NCBI GenBank assembly: GCA_033856275.1
Contig: JAWVFJ010000024.1
Location: 1-64,000 of the forward strand
DNA length: 64,000 bases
From: VRUE01 sp033856275
GTDB lineage: Bacteria > Actinomycetota > Thermoleophilia > Solirubrobacterales > 70-9
Reading direction: 5' to 3'
Shown here: in pieces, positions 43,840-52,019 of the stretch
Layout: each line of letters starts with the position of its first letter
Position numbering within the stretch: position 1 is the first letter of the stretch
Translations under genes and position numbers: made by a program
The notes under the pieces: model-generated
Databases searched by the model: none
What the model was told of the DNA's origin: nothing
Seen by the model: only the letters and a program-made list of their open reading frames with translations

Positions 43840-43964
43840 GGTGACGGGCGCCGCCTCGACACTCCCTCCCCCAGCACCGCAGGGTAATTCTCAGCCGCGA
43901 AGTTGCTCCCTATCAACCCCACCTCCGGCGGGGTTTGGGGAGTGACGAGGCGGTGGCCGTCACC
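43840..43964. repeat. 125-bp imperfect palindrome upstream of msrB
   Basis: GGTGACGGGCGCCGCCTCG at 43840-43858 pairs with CGAGGCGGTGGCCGTCACC at 43946-43964 at 17 of 19 positions. CACTCCC and GGGGAGTG continue the stem inward, and ACCCC/GGGGT forms an inner loop near 43918-43934. It lies between divergent thioesterase and msrB promoters. Confidence 0.8.
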
Positions 43965-44012
43965 TCCCCGTAAGAACCGAGGCGTAACCTCGACACAGAC
44001 CAAAGGAGCGAG

Positions 44013-44429
44013 ATGACTGAGACCAAGAAGATCGAGAAGTCCGACGCCGAGTGGCGCGAGCAGCTCAGTCCCGAGCAATACGAGGTGACCCGCAAGGCAG
44101 GCACCGAGCGCGCCTTCACCGGACCGTACGTCGACGAGAAGACCGAGGGCATGTACCACTGCGCCTGCTGTGGCACCGAGCTGTTCTCCTCAGACACGAA
44201 GTTCGACTCCGGCACCGGCTGGCCCAGCTTCACCGAGCCGGCCAACCTCGAGCATGTCGAGCTGCGGCCCGACAACAGCCTCTTTATGCGCCGCACCGAG
44301 GTCGTCTGCAAGCACTGCGACGCCCACCTCGGCCACGTCTTCGACGACGGCCCCGGTCCCGGCGGGCAGCGTTACTGCATCAACGGCTGCGCGCTGGAGC
44401 TCAAGCCGGCCGCGGATCCGGCCAGCTAA
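44013..44429 (+). CDS. msrB: peptide-methionine (R)-S-oxide reductase
   Basis: 138 residues; repairs the R isomer of methionine sulfoxide in proteins. Zinc-site pairs CACC (YHCACCGTELF) and CKHC (VVCKHCDAHLGHVFDDGPGPGG), substrate motif GTGWPSF, and the catalytic Cys in QRYCINGCALEL. A nearby AAAGGAGCGAG gives a good ribosome site. The stop overlaps the stop of the convergent response regulator by 4 bp. Confidence 0.96.
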   Translation: MTETKKIEKSDAEWREQLSPEQYEVTRKAGTERAFTGPYVDEKTEGMYHCACCGTELFSSDTKFDSGTGWPSFTEPANLEHVELRPDNSLFMRRTEVVCKHCDAHLGHVFDDGPGPGGQRYCINGCALELKPAADPAS

Positions 44430-45076
44430 GCGGTTCCGCCAGCTCCCAGATAGCTGAACTTCACCGCGAGGGCAACCGCCTCGGTGCGGGTGTCGACCTC
44501 CAGCTTGGCGATCGCGTTGCGCACATGCGTGTGCACGGTCGCCGGGCTGAGCTGGAGGCGCTCGGCGATCTCTTTGACCCGCAGGCCCTCGGCGAGCAGC
44601 TCAAGGATCTGGCGCTCGCGCGGCGATAGCTCGAGCAGCTTCTCAACCTCTGAGGGCTTGCCGCCGGCGAAGTCGCCGCCGAGGAAGGTACCGCCGCTGG
44701 TCACGGCTTTCACTGCGCGGGCGATGTCCTCAGCTGGCGCCGACTTGAGTACGTAACCGGAGGCGCCCGCACGCAGGGCAAGCGCTAGTAGGTCCGGCTG
44801 GGCATGGGCGGTGAAGATGATCACTTTGGTGCGTGGCCGGGCTTTCAGTACCTCCTTGGTCGCCTCGATCCCGTCGCGCTTGGGTAGCTCGACATCGATG
44901 ATCAGCACGTCGGGCTCGAGTTCCTTGACGACGTCGACCACGTCGCGGCCGTTACCGGCCTCGCCGACGATCTCGACGATGCTCGAATTCGCCATGCGGG
45001 CCTTGATCGCCTCGCGGACGATCTCATGGTCGTCGCAGAGGACGACGCGCTTAGCGTCCCGCACACCGGTGCTCAT
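44426..45076 (-). CDS. NarL/LuxR-family response regulator (orphan)
   Basis: 216 residues. Receiver with DDHEIVREA, phospho-Asp in DVLIIDVELPKRDG, Thr/Ser switch IIFTAHAQ, Lys in VLKSAP; LuxR helix-turn-helix at the end (LSPRERQILELLAEGLRVKEIAERLQLSPATVHTHVRNAIAKLEVDTRTEAVALAV). No histidine kinase is adjacent. Its ATG overlaps the serS stop (ATGA), so it is co-translated with serS, an unusual partner. Confidence 0.93.
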   Translation of the reverse strand: MSTGVRDAKRVVLCDDHEIVREAIKARMANSSIVEIVGEAGNGRDVVDVVKELEPDVLIIDVELPKRDGIEATKEVLKARPRTKVIIFTAHAQPDLLALALRAGASGYVLKSAPAEDIARAVKAVTSGGTFLGGDFAGGKPSEVEKLLELSPRERQILELLAEGLRVKEIAERLQLSPATVHTHVRNAIAKLEVDTRTEAVALAVKFSYLGAGGTA

Positions 45077-46344
45077 GAACCACCGATCCTCGCAGGCGCA
45101 CCATATGAATGCAAAATAGTGGGTAGCGTGAATCCGCCGTCCCGCTCCTGCCTGTTCTCGATCAGCGCGATCATCGTTCGTCCCACAGCTACGGCGGTTC
45201 CATTAAGGGTATGCACCACCTGTGGGGATTCGCCGTCCTCCCGGCGATACCTACAGGCTAGGCGCCGCGCCTGATAGTCGGTGGTGTTGGAGCAGGACGT
45301 GAGCTCGCGGTAACGGCCCTGGCTCGGGATCCAGGCCTCGCAGTCGTACTTCTTCGCTGCTGGCGCGCCAAGGTCCCCGGCGGCGACATTGACGACCCGG
45401 TAGGGAATCTCAAGCTCGGAGAGGATGCGCTCCTCTATCGAGAGCAGGCGCTCGTGCTCGGCTGCCGACTCGGAAGGCTCGACGAACGAGAACATCTCGA
45501 CCTTGTCGAACTGGTGGACGCGAAAGATGCCGCGGGTGTCGCGCCCGGCGGCACCGGCCTCGCGGCGGAAGCAAGTGGAGAAGCCCGCGTAGCGCAGCGG
45601 CAGTTGGTCGGCGGCGAGGATCTCGTCGGCGTGCAGGGCGGCAAGCGGAACCTCAGAGGTGCCGACGAGGAAAAGTTCGTCCTTGGGTACCTCGTAGATC
45701 TGGTCGCGGTCGCCGGGCAGGAATCCGGTGCCGACCAGGGCCTCTTCGCGAACCAGGACGGGCGGGATGACGGGCTCGTGACCCTCGCCGCGCACCAGGT
45801 CGAGGGCAAAGTGGAGGAGCGCCATCTCGAGCATGACGAGGTCGCCCTTGAGGTAGGCGAAGCGGGAGCCGGAGACGCGCGCGCCAGCCTCCATGTCGAT
45901 CAGGCCGAGCTCGCTGCCGATGTCAAGGTGGTCGCGCACCTCGAAGTCGAAGCTTGGGCGCTCCCCCTCCTCGCGTAGGAGGACGGCGTCCTCCTCGGTC
46001 ATCCCTTCGGGGGCGTCGGGGTCGGGCAGGTTGGGCAGGGCGGTCGCGACCCGCTGCAGATCGGCGTCGACTTGCTCGAGCTCGGCTTTGCCGGACTCGA
46101 TCGTCTGCTTTAGCTCGGCGACGGCGGCCATCTGCTCCGCGGCGCCCTCGCCTCGTTGCTTCGCTTCGCCGATCTGTTTGGAGATCGTCTTGCGCTCGGC
46201 CTGGGCCCCCTCGATGCGCGGCAGCAGCTCGCGGCGACGGGCATCGAGCGCGAGCAATTCGTCGACCTGCTCGGCGGCACCCCGGCGCGCGAGCGCCTCC
46301 TTGACCCGCTCAGGGTCGGAGCGGATCAGCTTCAGGTCGAGCAT
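45073..46344 (-). CDS. serS: seryl-tRNA synthetase
   Basis: 423 residues. The N-terminal long helical arm (about 25-105) binds tRNA-Ser. Class II catalytic motifs: motif 2 GFSTCFRREAGAAGRDTRGIFRVHQFDKVEMF and motif 3 LNGTAVAVGRTMIALIENRQ; the Ser pocket region SCSNTTDYQARRL. Usual length. It follows the cytochrome c gene by 12 bp and overlaps the response regulator, forming a three-gene unit. Confidence 0.97.
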   Translation of the reverse strand: MLDLKLIRSDPERVKEALARRGAAEQVDELLALDARRRELLPRIEGAQAERKTISKQIGEAKQRGEGAAEQMAAVAELKQTIESGKAELEQVDADLQRVATALPNLPDPDAPEGMTEEDAVLLREEGERPSFDFEVRDHLDIGSELGLIDMEAGARVSGSRFAYLKGDLVMLEMALLHFALDLVRGEGHEPVIPPVLVREEALVGTGFLPGDRDQIYEVPKDELFLVGTSEVPLAALHADEILAADQLPLRYAGFSTCFRREAGAAGRDTRGIFRVHQFDKVEMFSFVEPSESAAEHERLLSIEERILSELEIPYRVVNVAAGDLGAPAAKKYDCEAWIPSQGRYRELTSCSNTTDYQARRLACRYRREDGESPQVVHTLNGTAVAVGRTMIALIENRQERDGGFTLPTILHSYGAPARIGGS

Positions 46345-46356
46345 GGCCCGGAAAGA

Positions 46357-46755
46357 TTAAGGCGAGGCCTGGCCGGGGCGGGGCGATTCTTCGGCTTCGT
46401 CGCCTGCGTACTTGGCGACAAAGCGGGCGACCGCTTCGGCTTCGGCACCGGCGACGATGTTCTGGGGCATGATCGCGCCCGAGAAACCGCCGTTCTGGAT
46501 CGCGAAGAGAGCGTCTTCATAGCTCTCGGTTCGCTGGTCGAGGTTCGGACCCTGCGTCCGCTCGCCGCGGTTGCCGCTGCCCTGGGTACCGGCGGCGCTG
46601 AGCGTGTGGCAACCCGAGCAGTGCGTAGCGAAGAGAACGGCCCCTTCGTGGTTGGGGTCGTCCTTGGAGACGGAGACACCTTCTTCGCCGAAGCCGCAGG
46701 CGGCGAGCCCGAAGGCAGCAAGGAGAGCCGTGACTGTGATCAGTGCCGGACGCAC
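46357..46755 (-). CDS. lipoprotein cytochrome c
   Basis: 132 residues. N-terminal lipoprotein signal with lipobox LAAC (ALITVTALLAAFGLAACGF). One CxxCH haem motif (HCSGCHTLSAAGTQG) and the distal Met in SGAIMPQNIV. A mono-haem class I cytochrome, anchored outside the membrane, likely an electron carrier for a terminal oxidase. GTG start 46755 has no ribosome site and lies 10 nt after a possible -10 box, so the mRNA may be leaderless or nearly so. Confidence 0.9.
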   Translation of the reverse strand: MRPALITVTALLAAFGLAACGFGEEGVSVSKDDPNHEGAVLFATHCSGCHTLSAAGTQGSGNRGERTQGPNLDQRTESYEDALFAIQNGGFSGAIMPQNIVAGAEAEAVARFVAKYAGDEAEESPRPGQASP

Positions 46756-46764
46756 GCGGCGCGC

Positions 46765-46770
46765 ATCATA
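46765..46770 (-). promoter_or_regulatory. -10 box for the cytochrome c-serS operon
   Basis: TATGAT on the minus strand, ten bases before the GTG start. No convincing -35 lies at the expected distance. Predicted start near 46758 leaves almost no untranslated leader. Confidence 0.35.
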
Positions 46771-46799
46771 TTGTCTTGACCCGATTCCGCCTCTCGACC

Positions 46800-47276
46800 A
46801 TGCCGACGCCAGATCCAGCCCGTTTTCGCGCCGCGATGGCGCTGCTGCCCACGGGCGTCACCGTGGTCAGCGCCAGCGGCCCGGATGGCCCAGCCGGAGC
46901 AACCGCCAACGCGGTCTGCTCGCTCTCGATCGAGCCGATGCTGATGCTCGCCTGCCTCGACCGTGGCTCGCGCACACTGCTCGCCGTCCAGGCGGGCAAC
47001 CACTTCGGCATAAGTGTCCTGCGCGCAGGCCAGGAGGAGATCGCGCGCTCTTTCGCAACCAAGGCCCCCGTCGCCGACAAGTGGGACGGCATCGCCTGGA
47101 GCGAGCGTGCCGGGATTCCCGCAATCGATGACTCGCTCGCCTGGATCGCCTGCGAGTTGCGTGACGTGGTCGCCGCCGGCGACCACGTGATCGTCACCGG
47201 CGAGGTCCGCGGCCTCGAGAGCGGCGAGGGCGACCCACTGGTCTTCCACGGCGGCGAGTACCGGCCGCTGGCTTAA
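46800..47276 (+). CDS. flavin reductase-like protein
   Basis: 158 residues from ATG 46800. The fold of the flavin:NAD(P)H reductase family (FMN-binding split barrel): FRAAMALLPTGVTVVSASGPDGPAGATANAVCSLSIEPMLMLACLDRGSRT and the C-terminal DHVIVTGEVRGLESGEGDPLVFHGGEYRPL. Provides reduced flavin to a monooxygenase partner, none of which is adjacent. Confidence 0.9.
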   Translation: MPTPDPARFRAAMALLPTGVTVVSASGPDGPAGATANAVCSLSIEPMLMLACLDRGSRTLLAVQAGNHFGISVLRAGQEEIARSFATKAPVADKWDGIAWSERAGIPAIDDSLAWIACELRDVVAAGDHVIVTGEVRGLESGEGDPLVFHGGEYRPLA

Positions 47277-47284
47277 CTGGCTCA

Positions 47285-47307
47285 TTAGTCGCTATGCATG
47301 CGACTAA
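47285..47307. terminator. bidirectional terminator hairpin
   Basis: TTAGTCGC (47285-47292) and GCGACTAA (47300-47307) form a perfect 8-bp stem with loop tatgcat between the convergent flavin reductase and KTSC genes; it overlaps the KTSC stop codon. Confidence 0.7.
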
Positions 47308-47519
47308 CCCGCCGGACCGATCTTGCGAACCGAGTAGCGGGGCTTGATCACCGTGTTGACGAAGGTCCCTTTCGAATCGGCGTTGGCGAAGTCATCGAAG
47401 ACGTGCGCCGGGACGTCGCGATAGGCGTAGAGCCCGCCGCCGAGGAACTTGACGTAGGCCTCTTTGGCCGCCGCGTCGTAGCCGATTTTCGCCACGCAGC
47501 TGGACTCGACCGGTTGCAT
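47304..47519 (-). CDS. KTSC-domain protein
   Basis: 71 residues from ATG 47519 (MQPVESSCVAKIGYDAAAKEAYVKFLGGGLYAYRDVPAHVFDDFANADSKGTFVNTVIKPRYSVRKI), the whole of a KTSC domain. Function is not established; some members are fused to lysyl-tRNA synthetases or other enzymes. A longer frame to ATG 47567 leaves only 19 bp to the divergent gene, so the short start is preferred. Confidence 0.8.
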   Translation of the reverse strand: MQPVESSCVAKIGYDAAAKEAYVKFLGGGLYAYRDVPAHVFDDFANADSKGTFVNTVIKPRYSVRKIGPAG

Positions 47520-47567
47520 CTCGGGGATAGCCACCACGCCTCCTTGCCGTGCATATACCCGGGTCAT

Positions 47568-47581
47568 CAGAGTACGCTCTG
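47568..47581. promoter_or_regulatory. small palindrome in a divergent region
   Basis: CAGAG-TACG-CTCTG lies just before the ATG of the DUF4383-like gene and upstream of the KTSC gene. Possible operator; short, so chance is not excluded. Confidence 0.25.
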
Positions 47582-47586
47582 CGTCG

Positions 47587-48036
47587 ATGGAGGCGGCAAC
47601 GGTCTCGCGCTCGCAGTGGACCTTCGCCCAGTGGGGAATCGTCGTCCTTGCCGTGGTGCAGCTGACCTGGGCCGTGGCGGGACTGATCGCCGAACCGAGC
47701 TTTCACTTCGGTGACGGGGCGCCGACGGAGCGGGTGCTCGGGGTCGACTTCAACGGCGTCCACGCCCTCTCCGGCTTCCTGCTCTTTGGACCGGCCTTCT
47801 TTTTCGCCCTGAAGCCCCGCTGGGCCGTCCTCTACGCGATCTACGTCGCCGTCGCCCTGCTCGTCACCGGCTTCTGGGCGATCTGGTCGACCAGCCCCGC
47901 CGGCGTCTTCACCTTCCCCAACAACGACGCCGACGCCATCCTCCACCTGACCACCGGCGTCCTCTTCGCCCTCGTCGCAGCAATCCAGCTCGGACTGGAC
48001 CGTGGCACCACGCTCGCCGCGCCGAGACCGTCCTAA
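47587..48036 (+). CDS. DUF4383-like membrane protein
   Basis: 149 residues with four hydrophobic helices (FAQWGIVVLAVVQLTWAVAGL, GVHALSGFLLFGPAFFFAL, VLYAIYVAVALLVTGFWAIW, ILHLTTGVLFALVAAIQLGL). The late motif NNDADAILHLTTG is like the NxxDxxLHLxxG of DUF4383 proteins. Function unknown. Confidence 0.65.
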   Translation: MEAATVSRSQWTFAQWGIVVLAVVQLTWAVAGLIAEPSFHFGDGAPTERVLGVDFNGVHALSGFLLFGPAFFFALKPRWAVLYAIYVAVALLVTGFWAIWSTSPAGVFTFPNNDADAILHLTTGVLFALVAAIQLGLDRGTTLAAPRPS

Positions 48037-48067
48037 CCCGTCATATACGCGGGTTGAGACGGTCTCG
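48023..48067. terminator. bidirectional terminator hairpin
   Basis: CGAGACCGTC (48023-48032) pairs with GACGGTCTCG (48058-48067); after a 2-nt mismatch AACCCG pairs with CGGGTT inside. It overlaps the 3' ends of two convergent genes. Confidence 0.8.
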
Positions 48068-48070
48068 CCA

Positions 48071-48505
48071 TTAGAACGCGCCACTGGTGCCCGCTGCGCG
48101 GAGGGCCAGGAAGAGGATTACGCCGCAGCTGACGGCCATGATGCCCATCTCGCGGCGGACGATCGCCAGGGCGAGGGATTGTTGGGAGTCGGCGGAAAGG
48201 GCTTCGAAGTCGATGTCGCCTAGCTCGCGCTCCGCGGCGCCGGCGCGGGCGCCCTCGGCGATCAGCGAGACGACCAGGGGCAGGATGCCATAGAGGTAGT
48301 GCAGTTCGTCATCGGGTTTGTGGCCGGCGAAGACGAGCAGGCCACCGAGCATCACCTGGATGAAGACGGCGGCCTGGGCAGCGCGCAGCAGCAACCAGAA
48401 GGGAACCGAGGAGCGATCGCGCAGCCAGGCGATGCCGCCGACGGCGAAGGCGGCGAGGTTGAGGGCGATGACTGCACAGCCGACTATTAGGTGTACCGCT
48501 GCCAC
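48071..48505 (-). CDS. small membrane protein, four helices
   Basis: 144 residues from GTG 48505. Helices: AVHLIVGCAVIALNLAAFAVGGIAWL, FWLLLRAAQAAVFIQVMLGGLLVFAG, LHYLYGILPLVVSLIAEGA, and IMAVSCGVILFLALRAAG. Longer starts read through the nuo promoter region and are unlikely. Not assigned to a family. It is divergent from nuoA, so it may share the control region. Confidence 0.65.
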   Translation of the reverse strand: MAAVHLIVGCAVIALNLAAFAVGGIAWLRDRSSVPFWLLLRAAQAAVFIQVMLGGLLVFAGHKPDDELHYLYGILPLVVSLIAEGARAGAAERELGDIDFEALSADSQQSLALAIVRREMGIMAVSCGVILFLALRAAGTSGAF

Positions 48506-48563
48506 GGGTTCTATTTCCTCCCAAGAGGGTCGGGATTCGGCTTGCTGATGCGAAAAAGCACTA

Positions 48564-48593
48564 TGTAGCAATGTGTTACAAGGTGGGTATATA
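48564..48593 (+). promoter_or_regulatory. candidate nuo operon promoter with overlapping operator
   Basis: TATATA at 48588-48593 is a plausible -10. Upstream, at the expected -35, lies the inverted repeat TGTAGCA-ATG-TGTTACA (48564-48580), 6 of 7 positions symmetric. A repressor or activator could bind here. Spacing and bases do not fit the known Rex site. Confidence 0.45.
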
Positions 48594-48662
48594 ACTCGCC
48601 GTGCAGGCGGTGAGGCGAGGTGGACAGCGCCCCGCAAGCCGCTCGCCCGACACGACTCACCA

Positions 48663-49040
48663 GTGCTGAAGAGCTACCTGCCGATTCTCGTCTTCGCTTT
48701 CCTCGGCGTCACCGTTGGGGGGGCCTTCGCGATGCTCAACCACCTGGTCGGCCCGAAGCGGCCGAAGCGGCCGACGGCGGCGAGCCTACGCCAGTCCGAG
48801 CCGTATGAGTCGGGCATCCCGGTCGAACCCTCACACGGCCTGCGCTTCGGGGTCAGCTTCTACCTGATCGCGATGCTCTTCATCCTCTTCGACATCGAGG
48901 TGGTCTTCCTCTATCCGATCGGGGTCATCCTCAAGGGCGCCGACAGCCTCTTCGTGCTGGGCGAGCTGGTCACCTTCATCGCCCTGCTGCTCGTTGCCTT
49001 CGTCTACGTCTGGCGCAAGGGGGCACTGGATTGGAAGTAG
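48663..49040 (+). CDS. nuoA: NADH-quinone oxidoreductase subunit A
   Basis: 125 residues from GTG 48663. Three membrane helices. The conserved block YESGIPVEPSHGLRFGVSFYLIAMLFILFDIEVVFLYP carries the acidic residues of the A subunit. In place of the usual Cys in YECG the sequence has YESG. First gene of the complex I operon; its end overlaps nuoB. Confidence 0.95.
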   Translation: MLKSYLPILVFAFLGVTVGGAFAMLNHLVGPKRPKRPTAASLRQSEPYESGIPVEPSHGLRFGVSFYLIAMLFILFDIEVVFLYPIGVILKGADSLFVLGELVTFIALLLVAFVYVWRKGALDWK

Positions 49041-49699
49041 AGCGACAGACGATGCGTGAGCGCCAGCTGCGTGCCCGCGATCTGCTGCGCGGCGACCTCG
49101 AGGGCGACGAGCTGGAGCGCTACGTCGAGCAGAAAGTGGTGATGACCAACTTCGAGAAGATGCTCGGCTGGGCGCGCTCGAACTCGATCTTCCCGCTCAC
49201 CTTCGGCCTCGCCTGCTGCGCGATCGAGGCGCCGATCTCGATCGTCACCGCCCGCTACGACCTCGCCCGTTTCGGTGCCGAGGCGCTGCGGGCCTCGCCG
49301 CGCCAGGCGGACATGATCATCCTCTCGGGCCGCGTCTCGATCAAGATGGCGCCGGTCGTCCGCCGCCTCTACGACCAGATGCTGGAGCCGAAGTGGGCGG
49401 TCTCGATGGGCGCCTGCTCCTCCAGCGGCGGCATGTTCTCCAACTACGCGGTGGTCCAGGGCGCGGACAAGTTCATGCCGATCGACCTGCACATCCCCGG
49501 CTGCCCGCCGCGGCCGGAGGCGGTCCTCTACGGCTTCACCAAGTTGCAGCGCAAGATCCAGGGCAATCCGGATCAGGGTTGGCGGGCGCGCTACCACGCC
49601 GAGGGCACCGAGGAGTGGGCAAGGGGCGGACCGCGCAGCGAACCCAGTGCGGAGGCCGCCGAGGCCTACCTCGCCGCCAGGGAGCTGATCGGTGCCTGA
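49031..49699 (+). CDS. nuoB: NADH-quinone oxidoreductase subunit B
   Basis: 222 residues. Ligands of the last iron-sulfur cluster (N2) are seen in GLACCAIE, MGACSSSGGMFSNYAVVQG and PGCPPRPEAVLYG. TTG 49031 overlaps the nuoA end and has AAGGGGG 7 nt upstream; ATG 49052 is an alternative. The longer N- and C-termini (about 30 extra residues each) are charged. Confidence 0.96.
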   Translation: MEVERQTMRERQLRARDLLRGDLEGDELERYVEQKVVMTNFEKMLGWARSNSIFPLTFGLACCAIEAPISIVTARYDLARFGAEALRASPRQADMIILSGRVSIKMAPVVRRLYDQMLEPKWAVSMGACSSSGGMFSNYAVVQGADKFMPIDLHIPGCPPRPEAVLYGFTKLQRKIQGNPDQGWRARYHAEGTEEWARGGPRSEPSAEAAEAYLAARELIGA

Positions 49700-50210
49700 C
49701 GCGCCCGGCCTCGAGCTGATCCGCGGCGAGATCGAGCAGGACCATCCGGGCGCGATCCTCGACACCGGCTTCGAGCACGGTCGAGCCAGCCTGGCAATCG
49801 CCCCGGAGCACCTGCTCGCCGTGCTCGGCTGGCTGCGCGAGGCCCCCGGCCAGGGCTACCGCTTCCTCTCGAGCCTCCATGCGGCCGACTACCTACCGGC
49901 CGAGCCGCGCTTCGCCGTCCATTACGAGTTGCTGAATCGCGACCGGGCGGAGCGCGTTCGCGTCAAGGCGCTGCTGGCCGATCCGGGGAACGACGCACTT
50001 CCAGAGATCGACTCCTGCGTTGAACTCTTCCCCACTGCCGAGTTCCAGGAGCGCGAGGCCTTCGACTTCTTCGGAATCGTCTTCCGGGGGCACCCCGACC
50101 TGCGGCGGATCCTGCTTCCCGAGGACTACGTGGGCTGGCCCCAACGCCGGGACTTCCCAGTGGGTGGGGAGCCCGTGACGTTCACCTACAACGAGCGCGA
50201 CTATGGCTGA
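49692..50210 (+). CDS. nuoC: NADH-quinone oxidoreductase subunit C
   Basis: 172 residues, overlapping nuoB by 8 bp. The 30-kDa subunit motif is REAFDFFGIVFRGHPDLRRILLPEDYVGWPQRRDFPVGG. Separate from nuoD (not a CD fusion). Part of the quinone-module stalk. Confidence 0.95.
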   Translation: MPDAPGLELIRGEIEQDHPGAILDTGFEHGRASLAIAPEHLLAVLGWLREAPGQGYRFLSSLHAADYLPAEPRFAVHYELLNRDRAERVRVKALLADPGNDALPEIDSCVELFPTAEFQEREAFDFFGIVFRGHPDLRRILLPEDYVGWPQRRDFPVGGEPVTFTYNERDYG

Positions 50211-51393
50211 GCTGACCGAGGACCGCACCACCGAGGTGATGACGGTCAACATCGGGCCGCACCACCCGGCTACGCACGGCGTCCTGCGCCTTGTCGTCGA
50301 CCTCGAAGGCGAGGTGGTCAAGGACCTCAAGCCGATCATCGGCTACGTCCACACCGGGATCGAAAAGTCCTGCGAGGACAAGAGCTACTGGAAGGTCATC
50401 CCCTTCGTCGAGCGGATGGACTACGTCTCCTACTTCTTCCAGATGGAGGCCTTCTGCGGCGCGGTCGAGCGGTTGATCGAGCTGGAGATCCCCGAGCGCG
50501 CCAAGTACTTGCGGGTGATCTTCCTCGAGCTCAACCGGATCCACTCCCACCTGGTCTGGCTCGGCACGACCGCTCTCGATCTCGGCGCGATCTCGATGCT
50601 CTGGTACTGCTTCCGCGAGCGCGATCGCATCCTCGACCTCTTCGAGATGGCTACGGGGCAGCGGATGCATACCCGCTACTTCCAAGTCGGCGGCGTGATC
50701 GAAGACATCCCGCTCGGCTTCGAGGCAAAGCTGCGCGAGTTCATCGCCGAGATGCCGGTGCGGGTCGGCCAGTACCAGGCGCTGCTCGACCGCAACGAGG
50801 TCTTCCTCTCGCGCACCAAGAACACCGGGATCGTCTCCCGTGAGCGGCTGCTGGAGCTGGGCGTAACCGGGCCGCTGCTGCGCGCCGCCGGTGAGCCCTG
50901 GGACCTGCGCAAGGCCTTCGACTACCTCGCCTATCCCAAGTTCGACTTCAAGATCCCGGTCGGCACGGTCGGCGACAACTACGACCGCTACCGGGTGCGG
51001 GTGGCTGAGATGGTGGAGTCGGTGCGGATCGTCGAGCAGGCGCTCGACGGCCTTCCGGAGGGGCCCTTCATCGCCGACGACCGCAAGTACGTGCTGCCGC
51101 CTCGCTCGGAGCTGCCGACCTCGATGGAGGCCCTGATCCACCACTTCAAGCTCGTCACCGAGGGTTACCGCGTGGGGCCGGGAGAGATCTACTACGCGAT
51201 CGAGGGGCCACGCGGCGAGCTTGGCTGCTTCGTCCTCGCCGACGGCTCGGCGAAGCCGGCGCGGGTCCACTTCCGCGACCCCTCCTTCGTCAACCTGCAG
51301 GCCTTCAGGGACATGTCGGTTGACAGCTACATCGCCGACATGATCGCCTCGCTGGGAATGCTCGATCCGATCCTGGGAGGCGTGGACAGGTGA
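50203..51393 (+). CDS. nuoD: NADH-quinone oxidoreductase subunit D
   Basis: 396 residues. The 49-kDa quinone-site motif GPHHPATHGVLRLVVDLEGE is at the N-terminus, then IGYVHTGIEKSCEDKSYWKVIPFVERMDYVS, and the C-terminal FRDPSFVNLQAFRDMSVDSYIADMIASLGMLDPILGGVDR. Overlaps nuoC by 8 bp. Confidence 0.97.
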   Translation: MAELTEDRTTEVMTVNIGPHHPATHGVLRLVVDLEGEVVKDLKPIIGYVHTGIEKSCEDKSYWKVIPFVERMDYVSYFFQMEAFCGAVERLIELEIPERAKYLRVIFLELNRIHSHLVWLGTTALDLGAISMLWYCFRERDRILDLFEMATGQRMHTRYFQVGGVIEDIPLGFEAKLREFIAEMPVRVGQYQALLDRNEVFLSRTKNTGIVSRERLLELGVTGPLLRAAGEPWDLRKAFDYLAYPKFDFKIPVGTVGDNYDRYRVRVAEMVESVRIVEQALDGLPEGPFIADDRKYVLPPRSELPTSMEALIHHFKLVTEGYRVGPGEIYYAIEGPRGELGCFVLADGSAKPARVHFRDPSFVNLQAFRDMSVDSYIADMIASLGMLDPILGGVDR

Positions 51394-52019
51394 GCCCGGA
51401 GAGCGGCTTCGAGGCCCACAACGCGCAGAGCCTGCCGGTCGATCCCTCGCTGGTCGAGGGACGCGTCCCGGATCGCCCGCCGGAGCAGGTCCCGGAGTTG
51501 CACGAAGTCGACTGCCCGCCCGAGCTGCGCGAACGGATCGAAGCGTTGATGTCACGCTACCCGGATCGCAGGTCGGTCTCGATCCCGGCGCTGTGGGCGG
51601 TGCAGCGGCTCTACGGCTGGTGCACGCCGCAGGGAATTCGGCAAGCTGCCGCGGTGATGCGGGTGACGCCCGCCTACCTGGAGTCGGTGGCGAGCTTCTA
51701 CGACCTCCTGCACACCGAGCCGGTTGGCACCCACAAGGTCGCGGTCTGCACCAACATCAGCTGCTGGATGCGGGGCGGCGACGAGCTGCTCGATGCGTTT
51801 CGGGCGGCCGTGGGCGACGAGGCGGACTTCTTCGTCACTGGCTTCGAGTGCCTGGGTGCCTGCGACATCTCGCCGATGGCCTCGATCGACGAGCGCTACT
51901 TCGGACCGCTGGAGGCGGCCGAGGCACAGACCGCGATCGAGCAATTGCGTGCCGGCGACGCGGTGCTGCCCGAAAAGGCGCTGGAGAAGCGGCCGCTGCC
52001 GGGAGGCCCCGATGCCTGA
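51390..52019 (+). CDS. nuoE: NADH-quinone oxidoreductase subunit E
   Basis: 209 residues. Thioredoxin-like [2Fe-2S] subunit: ligands in AVCTNISCWMRGG and GFECLGACDISPM. The first 40 residues are an acidic/proline extension. GTG start overlaps nuoD by 4 bp; stop overlaps nuoF by 8 bp. Confidence 0.96.
   Translation: MSPESGFEAHNAQSLPVDPSLVEGRVPDRPPEQVPELHEVDCPPELRERIEALMSRYPDRRSVSIPALWAVQRLYGWCTPQGIRQAAAVMRVTPAYLESVASFYDLLHTEPVGTHKVAVCTNISCWMRGGDELLDAFRAAVGDEADFFVTGFECLGACDISPMASIDERYFGPLEAAEAQTAIEQLRAGDAVLPEKALEKRPLPGGPDA

Noticed and set aside
48564..48580. Rex operator at the nuo promoter
   Set aside because: Half-sites are TGTA/TACA with a 9-nt spacer; Rex needs TGTG/CACA with different spacing.
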